64,000 bases of DNA, from contig CM060177.1 of NCBI GenBank assembly GCA_030549775.1, forward strand, positions 46,092,244 to 46,156,243, in the 5' to 3' direction. Source of the stretch: Tamarix chinensis. Its lineage: Eukaryota > Streptophyta > Magnoliopsida > Caryophyllales > Tamaricaceae. Shown one piece after another: positions 11,120 through 23,509 of this stretch; the first letter of the stretch is position 1; each line of letters opens with the position of its first letter. Made by a program: the position numbers and the translations under genes. The notes under the pieces were generated by a model. It saw nothing but the letters and a program-made list of their open reading frames with translations. It was not told where the DNA came from and did no database searches.

Positions 11120-12483
11120 TATAATAGAATTGATTTTTAGTTTCAATAATATGATATTTCATTAGTAAACTAAACATTAAAATAAACTTTAAAATTTAAA
11201 GTACATAAGCTCCACACTATTCTAAACCATGTGATAAAACTATGGTCTAGTTTAGTTAGTGGTATTTAGAAAATGACTTAATTTGGTTCAAAATTTTCTC
11301 AAACTACATAATTGCAATTTTGTTTGATTTAAGACTAAAGCCACAAGGAAATTAATCATATACAACTCTACCAACCCACCAATATATTATTTTGATTAAG
11401 TGGTTAAGCAACTATTGTAATCATTATGTTCGGTCAATGTTATCATGAAATAACCTAATATTTAAATCATACAACCAAGCCAATGACAACTACATATGCT
11501 AAATATATTAAAATTTTGTTATTTTTAATATGCATATTATACCAATTCATGGAATAATTTTCAACATAAATTCAAATATATTATTTGATTATATCCGCAC
11601 CTAGTAAGTGTGTGATTGACAAAAATATTGCAATTAGATTTTAGCTTATTCAATAAAAAAAATCTCTTTTGGCTAACTTTAGAAGTGTTAGGATTATCAC
11701 TTATTTTGAGCTTAAAATCTCATCTTAAAAAGTTTGTTAAAGTAGCTCATAAAATAAGCTCTAGCTTTTAGCTTTGATCCTTGAGCTTTTAGTTTTCAGC
11801 CTCATCTTTCAATACTAAGCTATTTTTTTAGCTAATTGTGTCAAATGTATGTTGGAGGAGGATGAGGAAAACACCGATTCTTCCTAGTATGAGAGATAGT
11901 TTGCTCTCCTTTTGGTTTAGTTTGAAATTTTTGACCCACCATATTGAGATAGTGTGGGATGGATCTTACTTATGTGCGTTTGCCTCTCACCTGCCCATCA
12001 AAGTTGAGCAGGATGCGAACGTGGGTTTTTTATTTGATTTAATCTTTTTGTCTCCAAATTATATACTTGTTCATATATTCATGATATAACCATTCAAACT
12101 CATGTATTATCCTCCTTAATGACCCAATCATTCTGTGATCTAGTCTTTAATGTTGTCCCTTACTATCCTAATTAACCATTGACATTCATGCACAACAAAT
12201 TTTAGCCTCTATTATAGAATCAAATGACTTCTGTCCATTTTAAAATCAGTTTGAATCGATCTTGAGAAAATACGCACCAATATGATACAATATTGTTTCT
12301 CCTTTTCTCTCCACCTATGTATATGTATATGGCAGTAGCTTGCTTACTCTTCTAGTTAGAAGAGAGCTCTTTTACTTATTCTTTAAATCTGGATAGAGAT
12401 TCACTCCGTAGGAAGCAAGATGACCCAGTCACATTATTACATCTGTAGTTGGTCAAGTCTTCATCATCTACATCGAGAGTGCA
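11120..12483. other. Intergenic sequence, nothing recognised
   Basis: AT-rich DNA with no recognisable gene. The 84-codon open frame at 11838-12089 has no motif and looks accidental. Confidence 0.4.
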
Positions 12484-12491
12484 CTTAAAAG

Positions 12492-12788
12492 CAGTGTTGC
12501 ACGGGGACGGGGACGGGGACGGGACAAAACGCGAAAACGGCATTTTTTAAAAATCTAGCAAACGGGGACGCCAGGAAACGTCAAAAAAATATTAATTAAT
12601 TAATAAAAATATTAATTAAATAATATTTTTTAAATAAAATATTGATTAAATAATATTTTTTTAATAAAAATATTAATTATATAATTTTAATATAATTTTT
12701 AATCAGGAAACGTTTCTGAGGAATTTTCAGGACGGGGACGTTTCCGGGACGGGGGACGGCACCTGACTGCCGTCCCCGTGCATCACAG
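12492..12788. mobile_element. MITE with GC-rich terminal inverted repeats (hAT-like)
   Basis: CAGTGTTGCACGGGGACGG at the left end faces CCGTCCCCGTGCATCACAG at the right end. The inner 13 bases (12498-12510 and 12770-12782) are perfect complements. Flanking octamers CTTAAAAG (12484-12491) and CTTAAGGC (12789-12796) share their first five bases, a weak hint of the 8-bp duplication expected for hAT. The interior is AT-rich and non-coding. The termini are near-tandem GGGGAC repeats. Confidence 0.65.
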
Positions 12789-12793
12789 CTTAA

Positions 12794-13243
12794 GGCTCCG
12801 TTTGGATTGGGGTGAATCGAGGTAGGAGTAAACATTAAAAATTAACCTAGGTGAAGGGAATGGAGGTGAATCGGGGTGAATATTTTAAAATTCTGTTTGG
12901 ATGATATTAACCTAACCGGGGTGAATGTTTTAAAATTTTCATTTAAATTGAGGTAAATGAAGATTATAATAATAAAATAAATGATATTTATACCCTTGTA
13001 TTAAATAAATAAGTCATATTGAGGGTATTTTAGTCCTATCAAGTCAAAAATTTACTTATTTTTTCACCTTCACCTCCGTTACCCCTGAAATCGGAGGTTA
13101 ATAAAAACGAGGTTAATCGAGGTGAATGGAGGTGAAACATTAACCTCGATTCACCTAGGTAAAATTATTAACCTGATACCCAAACGAGTGAATCAATTCA
13201 TCTACTTCCATTAACCTCCTTCCACCCCAAAACAAACGGACCA
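12794..13243. mobile_element. Tourist/Harbinger-like MITE
   Basis: The left terminus GGCTCCGTTTGGATTGGGGTG-type sequence faces CACCCCAAAACAAACGGACC at the right. The flanking trinucleotide TAA is present on both sides (12791-12793 and 13244-13246), the duplication expected for PIF/Harbinger elements. The interior repeats GAGGTGAAT motifs in both orientations and codes for nothing. Only five bases separate it from the preceding MITE. Confidence 0.65.
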
Positions 13244-13279
13244 TAAAAGCGGTGTGAGATGTATTGACATTAGGAAGTG

Positions 13280-13589
13280 ACCAGCCATAACAATTGTACA
13301 GAACTCGAACCATAATAACTTTTAGGACAATGATATTTCCCACTACAAAGCTTTCATCATTACTTACACAACATTGAATTTTCCCTGCTCCCGATCCTAT
13401 ATATATCACGGTAACTCTTGTAACAATACTGACCGGTCATAACAACTGTACGAAAATCAGAACATTATCACTTTTACAATAGCAATTTTTATTGTAACAC
13501 AAATTTCACCTATCGATAAATATTCCTTGGCATTGAATTTTTCCTACTTTAGATCCTATAATTGTTAAGGCAACTCCTTCAACAATAAT
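13280..13589. repeat. Diverged tandem duplication downstream of the receptor-like gene
   Basis: Unit 13280-13431 (starting ACCAGCCATAACAATTGTA) recurs at 13432-13589 (ACCGGTCATAACAACTGTA), with TTGAATTTT and GATCCTATA blocks at matching offsets. Period about 152 bp. The stretch 13590-14028 holds nothing else recognised, although the 3' UTR of the minus-strand gene must lie partly in it. Confidence 0.6.
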
Positions 13590-14028
13590 AGATTAGAACA
13601 ACATGGCGATAGCCATTAAAAGAAATGTGAACGAACTAATATTCACTTTAATTCCAATTTTTGCAACTCCGATATACCATATATATTACACTTCAAATAG
13701 CAGGCATTTTTTCCCATAAAATATACTGCTTATACACACTATCTGTTTCCCATGGAAGAAAACCTCAAAAGAATAATACAGATAAAAAAAATAATTCAAT
13801 AATTTTAATAGCCATCACAAGGGAAAACAATTTTTGATGGGATACACATCCTAAGGTATACTAGGTTGGCTGTGGAGGCCGCTTTTTTCTTTTCTTTCTT
13901 TTTTTTTTTTTCTTTTGTGGAGGGACGGGGGCGCACAAAAGGCTTTGTACTCAGCACATTAGTGCGGTGAAGAAGTACCTGCCTATTTGGACGAAAAAAA
14001 ATTTACAAAGCAGACAAATAGAGAAAAT

Positions 14029-17000
14029 TTAAGCTGCCTCCGCAGATAGGATCTCAAGTTCAGCCCACCAAAGAGGCGAAAGTCTAGGTACTGCCGAATC
14101 AGGTTCAATAGGAATCGATTGTTTTAGTCTGGAAATGACATCCCTCATAGCTGGTCTTTCACTTGGATCTGGATTGATGCAGTCTTTAATCATTTCGCAA
14201 ATGACATTAAACTCATTGTTTTTAAAGGACTTGAGGGTTGGATCAGCCATGTAACCAAAGTTTCGTCTATCATTCAGGTGTTCAGAAGCCTGCATACACC
14301 AAAAGATGGGAAGAAAAGAATGTTCATGAAGAGGGACAAGGCCAGTCATTCTTGCAAGATTTTGAAACCCTAAGAATGTTGACAAATGGAGACAGGAATA
14401 TAACTTCAAAACAATGTATCAAAAGATCAAAACTTTTACCCAGTCGATGAGAGATCCTTCATGTTCTGAATATGAAAGCTTCCCGGAGATTATCTCAAGC
14501 AGCATAATGCCAAAACTATAGACATTTGATCGGGGGTCAGCTGGTACATTTGATGCAGTAATCTGGGGTTTGTTCTCATTATAACTCTTTGGCTCGGACT
14601 TCTCGTTCGGGAATAATATTTCTGCTATCTGCAGGGATTGCAGCAGATGAGGAAAAAAATTTTACAAAGATGGAGGATGCATGTATGCTGGATAAAAATG
14701 GAGCGAATCATATGTTAAAATGTCATACCTTAGCTGCATAATCATCTGTCAGATAAATCCTACTTGAGGTCAAGTTGGGATGTGCAACAGGTGGATTCAA
14801 TTCATGCATATACTGAAGACAGTAAGCAGTTCCCATTATAATCCTCACCCTAGCTCCCCAGTCAAGGTGTTCAAATTCCTTAACTGAAAAAATGACAAAA
14901 CAAAAAGGGTTTCAGTCTTTCAATCTCCTGGAGGTATATATGCCCGAATATAATCAGAAATGCTCAAGTCAGAAGTTTTTACCATGAAGATGCTCAAACA
15001 GAGTTCCATTTGGAGCATATTCAAATACCATCATCCTTGAAAAAGGTTCATCCTCCTCACAATAACCAATAAGATTCACAAAGTTTTTATGGTTCACTCT
15101 CGATAGAGTTTCAATCTATGGCATGTGCAGTACATTGAGTTAGTTACAGTGAACTATTGAAAACCGTGCAAGTAGAAGGCGTTTTCAAGTGATAAACCAA
15201 GACTATAAGAAAATGCTAATCCCAACCAACCTTTTTCCGGTACGCTAGTTCGGATTCTTCTGACCAATCCTTCGCAGACTTTACTGCACTTGATGCAACA
15301 GCAATTTCAACTCCACTTGACAACGTTCCCTTGTACATAGTGCATCCATCAATAATGTCAATTATATTACTGAAGTCCTCACAAGCTGTTTCTAGCTCTG
15401 CCCTATTGAGCTTAGGTACACCTGAAAAAACAAAGCTTTCCTCCTCAGCATGCATATACATAATACACTAGCAGAGTACACATAATGAAAATCAATGAAC
15501 TCGCCACTAGCTTTGAGAGGGAGCATCCCCCCCCCCCCCCAAGCAGCAAGACCTTCAACTGTTCATTCATTTAGGTGATTCTGTGATGACATGAACACTC
15601 AGGACATCATAATTACGCACCCAACAATGGAGACACAGCAATGCTATTTAGATCAATTGCATCAAGGGGTATCATATCATTAGAGAAGCCTCTGAGTAGC
15701 AAGTTTTCTCAAAAAGTTAGCAGCAGAAAGGAAAGAGCAAATAAATAAACAATGAGGCATTTCCCATCTCTAACCTCTGTCAGAAATACATCTGACATGA
15801 TTAAGCCAGAGAGAGACTCCCAACTCAAACAAAGTCAGACAGAATCTTATTTTTAAGGCTGTGAGCAAGCACTCACTCCATAAAAAGATCAATAATATGG
15901 AGTAGCCTTCATAAGTGCCCGACTTTGGCTAATGAGCAGTCAAGTTACAGCCCACAAAGTCTCAATCAATTGAGGAAGATTTCCCTAGAGACCAGAACAA
16001 ACACCTGTTAGCTAAACCAAAAAATCAATCCTAGAAAATACCACTATGCACCAACATTACTGTAGCTGCCACTAGGTCATTCTAACAGGATTTACTTTTG
16101 GCTTGAGATCATAATTGAAATTTTTATTTCCTATATGACTCCTTTATTTTCAGCACTAAATGATGAAGACACAAAGAGAGAAAGGATCACCTGTCACAAA
16201 TGCTTTTTGCAATTGACCACTGATTCCAGTCTTAAAGGGACCTGTTTTTGCTGCTTGGCTGCGGCATATGTAATATACTGCAGCAATAATAGCAAGCAAT
16301 AAGACCACACCAAGAGCAATGGCAACATACATCCAAACTTGAAGAGAAGAGCTGCCATGGCCAGCACTAGACAGGGCAGTATCAGTTGATTTGGTTGAAT
16401 CTGACGGAGCAGCCACAGGTGTTGGTAAGGGATGAGATTGGTTCTTCCAATTTCTTACAGCTGGAAAAGATCCACTGCTGACAGAAGTTGGCAATGAGAT
16501 AACTGCTGCAGAGGGGCTGACTGCTTTAGGAGCTTCTGCTTCAAGATTACTCAAATCCTCAAGTAATCTGCGATGACTGGAGCTATCAAGGACATTCGAA
16601 GCAATTTGAACCATGCTTGGGTAAAAGGAACCTGGCAACAACCACAGCATGCTAATGTTAAACAACAAAGTAACCTTAATCAATTGCTGATCAATATTCA
16701 ACATACTTCATCACTTACTTTGTACGTTTAGATCACCACTAATATGATCTCCCAGAGCAATGTGAGATTGTGCGGGGAACTGTGACCTATAGAATCAAGC
16801 AGACATAAATTTAGCACTCCATAATCTCTACAGTAAAAGAAGTGGAAGACAGTCTGCATAAATACCAGAAAAAAGCTTAGATATTAAATGCAAGCACAAC
16901 ATCACAAGAGATTCTAAAACAAAAGCCCAATAAAATCACACATGAAGAATGTGATGTGAAGAATTTAAGCTATCCATGTAACAAACTCCATCCACGTCCT

Positions 17001-18763
17001 TTCCCATCAGGTGCACCTGAAAAAAGGTAGATTGGGCAGTATACTCCCACCTGTTTCTCTCCACCCTCCCCACTTCACCCAACTTTCCACATATGTCCTC
17101 TCCAAAACAAGGAAAAAGGGATAATAAAACATAAATTACATCATGGGTCAAAGGATTTTTATTTTTTTTTTTAATTTTTGAATATTGACAGGTCAGCGAC
17201 CATTGCCACCCCAGCCCCTTAGGGATGCCTTTGAGGCAACAATTATGTCAGCAAAGGCCATGCTAATATATATTTTCTTATACATGCAACTACGCAAGTG
17301 TGAGGAATATGAACCACAAAAGCCTCTTACCCGTGGCCAAATTTCCGATTGACATGTCCAATGTCACTTATATGGTCAGCAGCTAGGTTTTGATCAAACT
17401 GCAGCTCATAAAGGAAACTGAGCTTCCCAAGCTCAGATGGAATGTTACCTTCAAATTTATTGTCACATAGCAACCTAGGACAAGAAAAGGATCACAATCA
17501 GATGCTACCACAATTTAAGGAAACAGACAAAAAATGACAATCGACTTACAGACGCTCCAAAGATTTCATTTTGCCAACTTCGACAGGAACTTTTCCACTC
17601 AAACAGTTGGACCTCAAGTCCAGTAACTCCAACTTTGTAAGTTTTCCAAACTCTATTGGAATGGTACCTGAGAAACTGTTTCTTTGCAGTACTCTAATCA
17701 TGCAAAAGAAGAAGAAAAAATCAGAAACTTAACCGCTTGTTTGGAATGCCTGCAAATTATAGAAATGGATTTCCCTTTGTCTTAAATAGTGTTCTTGTTC
17801 GGTATATAAAAGAAAATAAGAAATAAAATTCCATCTCAAGAAAAAATAGTAAGAAACAAGATGATTTAGTGAGAAAATAGAAGGCCTTAACTTACTTCTA
17901 TTTTTCCCCATTGGTTTCCAAACAATAGAAATAGAGATAGAATTTTATTTTTTTGGAGTTAAAAATAGATTTCCATTAGCATTTCTAAAATATTTGATTC
18001 CAATATGATCTAAAAGGCAGCACAATGACCGTGGACAAGTTACTTGGCCCACTTTATCAGAACTGTGAAAAGTGTGCACAGAAACTATTAACAGGAAGGA
18101 CAGACCACAACAAGAATACTCACAGGACTCTTAAATCGCTCAGGTCTGCAAGATCAGGTGCCAGCATCCCTCCCAGCGATAATCCACTTAAATCACTAAG
18201 AAAGGAAATGCAAATACAATAAAAGATATGCTATGATTAGAGTGAGAATAATTCTAAGGTAGGACAGTGAAACAAATAAACCAAGCAACAAAATCGATAT
18301 GATGTTTCCCTCCCCCAACATAAAAACTCGTCTATGAAGCACAAATAGTAGTGAGAAAAAACATGCATCTCATGAAGGTGTTTTCCTTAGAAACATGATA
18401 GAAACTTACACCATTTGCACTTTACCGTCATCACAGTGAACACCTAACCACATACATGGGTTATGATCTTCAGGATTCCAGTTTGCCAATGCATTATAGG
18501 GATCATTAAACACTCTAGCCCGAAATTTTAACAAATGCAATCCTGCATGTCGGAGCAAGAAAAATCAAATCAGCAGCATTCCCATCACCAGATCTCCATC
18601 AGCAAAATGCACAAAGGAATCAGCACGAGAGACCGATAGAGCGAATGATGACCGAGAACTTACCATCTACATTAATTGATGAGCAGCCTTTCAACCCAGA
18701 GCTAAGAATCAGGATCATAAGACAAATAAATTGGAACCCGAAAGTGTTCCATCTTCCACCCAT
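14029..18763 (-). CDS. LRR receptor-like pseudokinase (LRR VI-2, MRH1/MDIS1/At1g63430 type)
   Basis: Twelve coding exons, all with GT-AG introns and matching phases: 18664-18763, 18410-18542, 18124-18195, 17550-17693, 17331-17474, 16719-16786, 16191-16631, 15231-15421, 14983-15115, 14729-14883, 14440-14628, 14029-14289. They sum to 2031 nt, or 676 residues plus stop, the usual family length. Order: signal peptide (about 1-28), LRR N-cap with NWNPEDHNPC, LRRs encoded by exons of 72 or 144 nt, Ser/Pro-rich juxtamembrane segment, membrane helix at about 319-343, kinase-like domain at about 368-650, C-terminal SPLWWAELEIL signature. The HRD loop is replaced by AHPNLTSSRIYL and no DFG is seen (DDYAAKIAEI instead), so catalysis is unlikely. 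Relatives act at the plasma membrane in root-hair growth (MRH1) or pollen-tube attraction (MDIS1); which role applies here is unknown. The start was chosen because it leads straight into the signal peptide; in-frame upstream Mets exist. Confidence 0.9.
15527..15540 (+). repeat. Homopolymer run of 14 C inside an intron
   Basis: C14 (G14 on the sense strand) lies in the intron between coding exons 7 and 8 of the receptor-like gene. Assembly length errors are common in such runs. Confidence 0.8.
17737..17925. repeat. Inverted-repeat-bounded segment in an intron (MITE candidate)
   Basis: TTGTTTGGAA (17737-17746) and its exact complement TTCCAAACAA (17916-17925) bound 189 AT-rich bases in the intron between coding exons 3 and 4. 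The size and GTTTGG-type ends suggest a small MITE. No clear target-site duplication was seen. Confidence 0.35.
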
Positions 18764-19810
18764 TAGTAGTTCAACCGAAAGCTGAAGTTGTGGAGCTACA
18801 AATGACATCCCCCGACAGCCAGCACCTACACAACTTTCGACTACACAAAATCGCCAGGTTTTTACGCACAAAAGGTCTGCTTCAATGCATTTAAACCAAC
18901 AAAACAAGCGTTAAAATAATTATGATGAATCACAGCGATGATGCAACACAACAATTTCTCCAAACTTCTACTGCAAAAACCTATATTCACTAAATAAGTA
19001 AAAAAATATGAAGTTAATAAACCCTCATCTTGGCTCTACCAACCAAATCCGGGTCCATAACAACACGGGCAAAACCACTCTCTGTGAACAATGCAGCAGT
19101 CGGTTCAACCAAATTTACCACCAAACAACCTCCCGGACGTTATCAGAGCTGAAATATGCAAAACCAACAACAAAAGAATAACAACAAGGAAATTCTTCAA
19201 TGAGATCCAACAAAGCCAAAATCCCATTATGGAATCAACAGAAAATAATAAATAAGTAAATAAGGGATTAATCAATGAATACACCCATAAACAAGCAATA
19301 TATCAAAAAAGCGAAAAAGTGGTAAGAAAATTTACCCAGAAGGAAGGGGCTAAAGGTGTACAAAATTGAATTTTCAGCTGCTATCGTTGACAGATAATGA
19401 ATGAATTTCTCTAGGGCCGCGAATTGATTAAATTTGGATAATTTTAGGATTTGATTATAGAAAGAGAAGATGGAAGGCAGCAAAGAATAATGATGCAAAT
19501 AATTAATAAAAATAAAATAAAATTTTAATTTAATGTTCTCCTACTGCCCTCTATCTGGTGATCTCATTGCCTCTCTTCGACCATCTTCTGTCGAAGGAAG
19601 ATGAGCTCAAAGGGCTAACTTTTCTTGTTCCCGTCTAAATTTTGTTCTCTTTTTTCCTCTCTCTCTCTCTCTCCCTCGCCATCTGCTTCCTTTTTTTCCT
19701 TTTTTTCCCAGGTTTTTCTTTCTCTCTCCTCGCCGACCCCGACACCCCCTCACGACGACAACTATCTCATTTTTTATTTTATTTTTGCTTACAAGATATG
19801 AAAGCAAAAT
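18764..19810 (-). promoter_or_regulatory. Leader and probable promoter region of the receptor-like gene
   Basis: This is 1 kb upstream of the chosen start on the minus strand. A (CT)n tract at about 19655-19680 reads as GA repeats in the gene's sense, a common feature of plant core promoters and 5' UTRs. In-frame Met codons between 18764 and 18907 could extend the protein, but that would bury the signal peptide. A 5' UTR intron is possible; splice sites could not be fixed. No other gene was recognised. Confidence 0.4.
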
Positions 19811-20493
19811 TTATACCAAATAAGCAAAATTTATGTTCTCCAACGGGGAGATTTTCCAGGGATATATATGAAAAAATAAGACCTCGAGGACAGGTGGATT
19901 GGTTTTACCTTGTGTGAAAACAGGAGAGAGCCCCAAGACACAAGTTTATCAGCTGGTTCACTTGCAGAAATGCCCTACTTACAAAAGAAAAACTTCATGG
20001 ATGGAAGGTTATTAATAATGCAAGCTGTGAGACATGTGGCAATACTACTGAAACTATGGACTATGTTATGGTTCAATGACAAATTGCAAATGAATGCTGG
20101 AGGAAAATTCTGAACTGGCTAGGATGGTGTCACTGGAGTACTAATTGGATGCGGTTGTTAACATGGCTCATCAAACATGCCAAGAGAAGACAAGGGAGAG
20201 CTGGTTTATTGAGATTGACAGCATCTGCAGTGATCTATGAACTCTAGGCTTACAGAAATTAAGTTATCTTTCAAGATAGAAAACTACAGATCCATGAAAT
20301 TGTTAGGAAAATTATGACTCATGTGTATATTAGAGTTTATCATTGCAGTAGTTTCAACAAGTATAGGATTAGTTTAGAGGAGCTCGATAGATAATTCTAT
20401 CTCTTTTCTTTGTTTCCTGCCTGGTTGTACTATAATTTCCCATTTTGGTTATTAATGAAATGTCCTTAATTACCAAAAAAAATTATACCAAAT
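19811..20493 (+). mobile_element. Short LINE insertion with perfect 11-bp target-site duplication
   Basis: LINE sequence 19822-20482 is bounded by TTATACCAAAT at 19811-19821 and 20483-20493. It encodes the end of the zf-RVT region: a LVWKQERAPRHKF-like stretch, broken by a stop at 19915-19917, then ASCETCGNTTETM with the CxxC pair, then the typical tail (SAVIYEL...VIFQ). It ends in eight A. It is 661 bp long, heavily 5'-truncated, with several stops, and cannot encode a working RT. It sits a few hundred bases upstream of the minus-strand receptor-like gene. Confidence 0.88.
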
Positions 20494-20808
20494 GACATAT
20501 AACTTATAATATTTATTAAGGTATTTTTTTGGTATTCGATAAGTTAATTGAATATGATATATTTTTTCAGAAGTAATAAGCGTAGATTTTTTGGATTTAA
20601 AGTACGTAGATTATATATTTTTTGGATTGATCAACCTATTTTTATATTTTATTTATTTGTATCCCATTTATAATTATTAAAAATAAAAATAAATTAATTC
20701 TTTATCTTACTTTTCTATTTTTACTATTTAATATTCGAATATTGCTAATATTATTCCTAATGCTTTTATCACTAACATTATTACTATGGTATCATTATTA
20801 GTTATTAC

Positions 20809-20839
<31 letters not shown>

Positions 20840-21321
20840 TTATTACTATTATTGTGACAAAAACATTTAAACCCTTATATTATTATTATTCAAAATATAA
20901 ATCTTATCATTATTATCTTTAGGAATATTTGTATGTTGTTGGTATTGCAATTATTATATTATTATTTTAACCCTAACACTACTATTAGACTTAGCCTTAA
21001 AAATGCTAGGGTTTCTATCACTATAAGCATTAGCATTACTATTATTATTATTACTATGATTACTATTTTGCTACAATTAGTATTAGTACTATTATTATAA
21101 GAATAAAGCTATTAGGTTTAATACTACAAGTATAGTATTAAATATTTAAAATAAGCATATTTTGGCTAATAACATCTAGTAGGCTAACTTAAAGATAAAA
21201 ACTCTAGTTTTCACGTATAGTGCTCCCTTTAATAATAATAACCCTAATCTTAGACTAAAATAAGGAGTAATGGTACTTTTGGTAGGAGGAAAACTAATCC
21301 TTAATATCTTCCCTCTTATAG

Positions 21322-21383
21322 GTGAATCGAGTCAAAACCCTAAGGAGTCGTAGGAGCATGCTCCAAGCCCGGCGTCGCTTTAG
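21322..21383 (+). other. 62-nt exon-like segment in L2
   Basis: It is preceded by TTCCCTCTTATAG, a good 3' splice site, and ends in TTTAG before GTAAGGA, a strong 5' splice site. It contains the palindrome GGAGCATGCTCC (21353-21364). A 62-nt segment with the same boundaries and palindrome position exists in L3. Confidence 0.5.
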
Positions 21384-23509
21384 GTAAGGATGTAGCTAAG
21401 GCCCATGTGTGTTGTGTGACTTGTATGCCTTGGATGATTTATATCATGTTACGTCGTGTATTACATGATTGTCATTAACTTGTCTTATGTGTAGCGCAGC
21501 TTGGAGTTGAGGTATGTTTTCTAATGACATATGTGTTATATGTATATATGGTGATTATGATGTGATATGTTGTGGCCCTCTATGACATGCATGATAGGAC
21601 CATTGATAATATGATGTGGAAATGAAAGGACAAAAAGAAAGAAAATGGGAAGTGAGTTCACTAAGAGGGTATATGAAGTTAACCAAAATACCTCATGATC
21701 CATGAGAGGAAATTAAAGAGGAAGGAATAACCAAAATGAATGAAAGATGGAACCATGCATGGGAATCTTAAAATTTGCATAGAGCCTTTGAGAGTTTGCA
21801 TGGGGCGGATAAATATTGCATGGGGATGAACTTTACATGAGAAAAGTTGTGTTAGGGTGTAAATAAGTTAAGGGGAGAGTTGTTGAGTGATTGGAGACTC
21901 GGGATGAAAAATAGTACGTAGGTTGGTGTAAGGGTATATAAGGGACCCAATTAGGGTTTTGGGAGAAAGTAGTAATCTGAAAAATGTGGGAGTAAAAAGA
22001 ATAATTAAGGAAGAGTGGAGTACGGGTTTAGAGTGAAATTTTATTATATAAGGGGTGATTATGGGTGTCGTGGGAGAGAATAATTATTAGGTGAAAAACA
22101 TAGAGGTTACTTGTGGGAGAAGAAAGGTACTAGGGTTTGAAGTGGTCAGCTAGGGTTTTTCCGATCACATATGAAATCGAAAGGTAAGATGATATAAGTT
22201 GGGATTGGACCTAATGAGTTAAGGTATAGGGCGATAAACGAGGTAATGGTAGTATAAGTGAGAGAGAGGGTTGGGCCACATCGGTCCAATTAGGGTTTTC
22301 AAGGGAATACCCTAGGGGGTGATAGTATGTGGAGTTGATGTCATGAGGTGTTGGGCCCTAACCCACACCCATAGGAGTTGGGTTGTCCATTAAAGGGTAA
22401 GTGTAAAGGGGAATGGATGCCATGGTATGATAAGGGGCGCAGGAGTCTCAAGATGTGGGACGGACCTCCTTAGGAGAATAGAAGTAGAAGGTAGTTGACA
22501 TGTATGTCAAGGGTGAAAAGCTTTATATAATAAGACACAAATAAGATACTAATCACTTAAAGAGTAAGATTGTTGAGTTGGGTCCAGACCGATTCACTAG
22601 CATAATAGTGGCTAGGTGTCGAGGTGCCCTGGAGACCAATCCACGGGCATATAATAGTGGTTAGGTGCGTTCTGTCCTATAAATGACCGATCCCCCGGCT
22701 ATAATAGTGGGGGATCCCGAGCTCAACAAACCAAGCATTAAGTTGCCAATGAATCATGGGAAAGCTACTATGTAATTACAGTGAAACACCATGAAAGTCG
22801 GGACCAGACCGATCCACCAACATAATAGTAACTAGGAGTGTTCTGCCCTGGAGACCGATCTACCGGCATATAATAGTGGTTAGGTGCGTTCTGCCCTATA
22901 AGTGACCGATCCACAGGCTATAATAGTGGGGTTCCCACACTCACATGGATTGATAAAGATTATGGTGTGAAACGACTATATTTAACAGAGATTCAAAATA
23001 AAATAAGTCTAATTGGACCATAGCCGGCCTTCATTATCTAGATTACTACATGCGGCTTATGTGATTATGCCATGTATGCTATGTTGTATGTTTTGTATGT
23101 TTGGCCTTAGTGCATCTGTTACCTTACTCAGTACGTAGCGTATTGATCACCCGTTTCATGGGTGTTGCTCAACCTCACGAGCAGAAGACCCATCTGAGCT
23201 GCGGGTAGGGGATGACGTCTTCGATGCCTACGACACTTACAAGGCATCGGGTGGGGCTAAGCGTTGAGCCTAGACCTGACTTGGGGATCGAGAGCGACTC
23301 GGCCAGAATATATTTCTTTACTGGATCATGTATTATTTTATTTTAGTTATGTGGTGTTGAACAACCCTTTATGTTTTGAAAAACACTATTCATGTACTCC
23401 TTGGATTGTAATCCTAAATCGCACTCTGATTTCTATTTGACTTGTGTTTTACTAACGACTTGTGCTTTATTAATGACTCGTATTGGATTTTAACCTTATT
23501 TAGCCTTAG

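Noticed and set aside
14238..14450. 70-codon plus-strand frame
   Set aside because: It runs across an exon/intron boundary on the strand opposite the receptor-like gene.
18620..18907. Longer N-terminus of the receptor-like protein starting at an upstream in-frame Met
   Set aside because: It would place about 48 residues before the signal peptide; the Met at 18763 gives a normal secretory start. Not excluded without a transcript.
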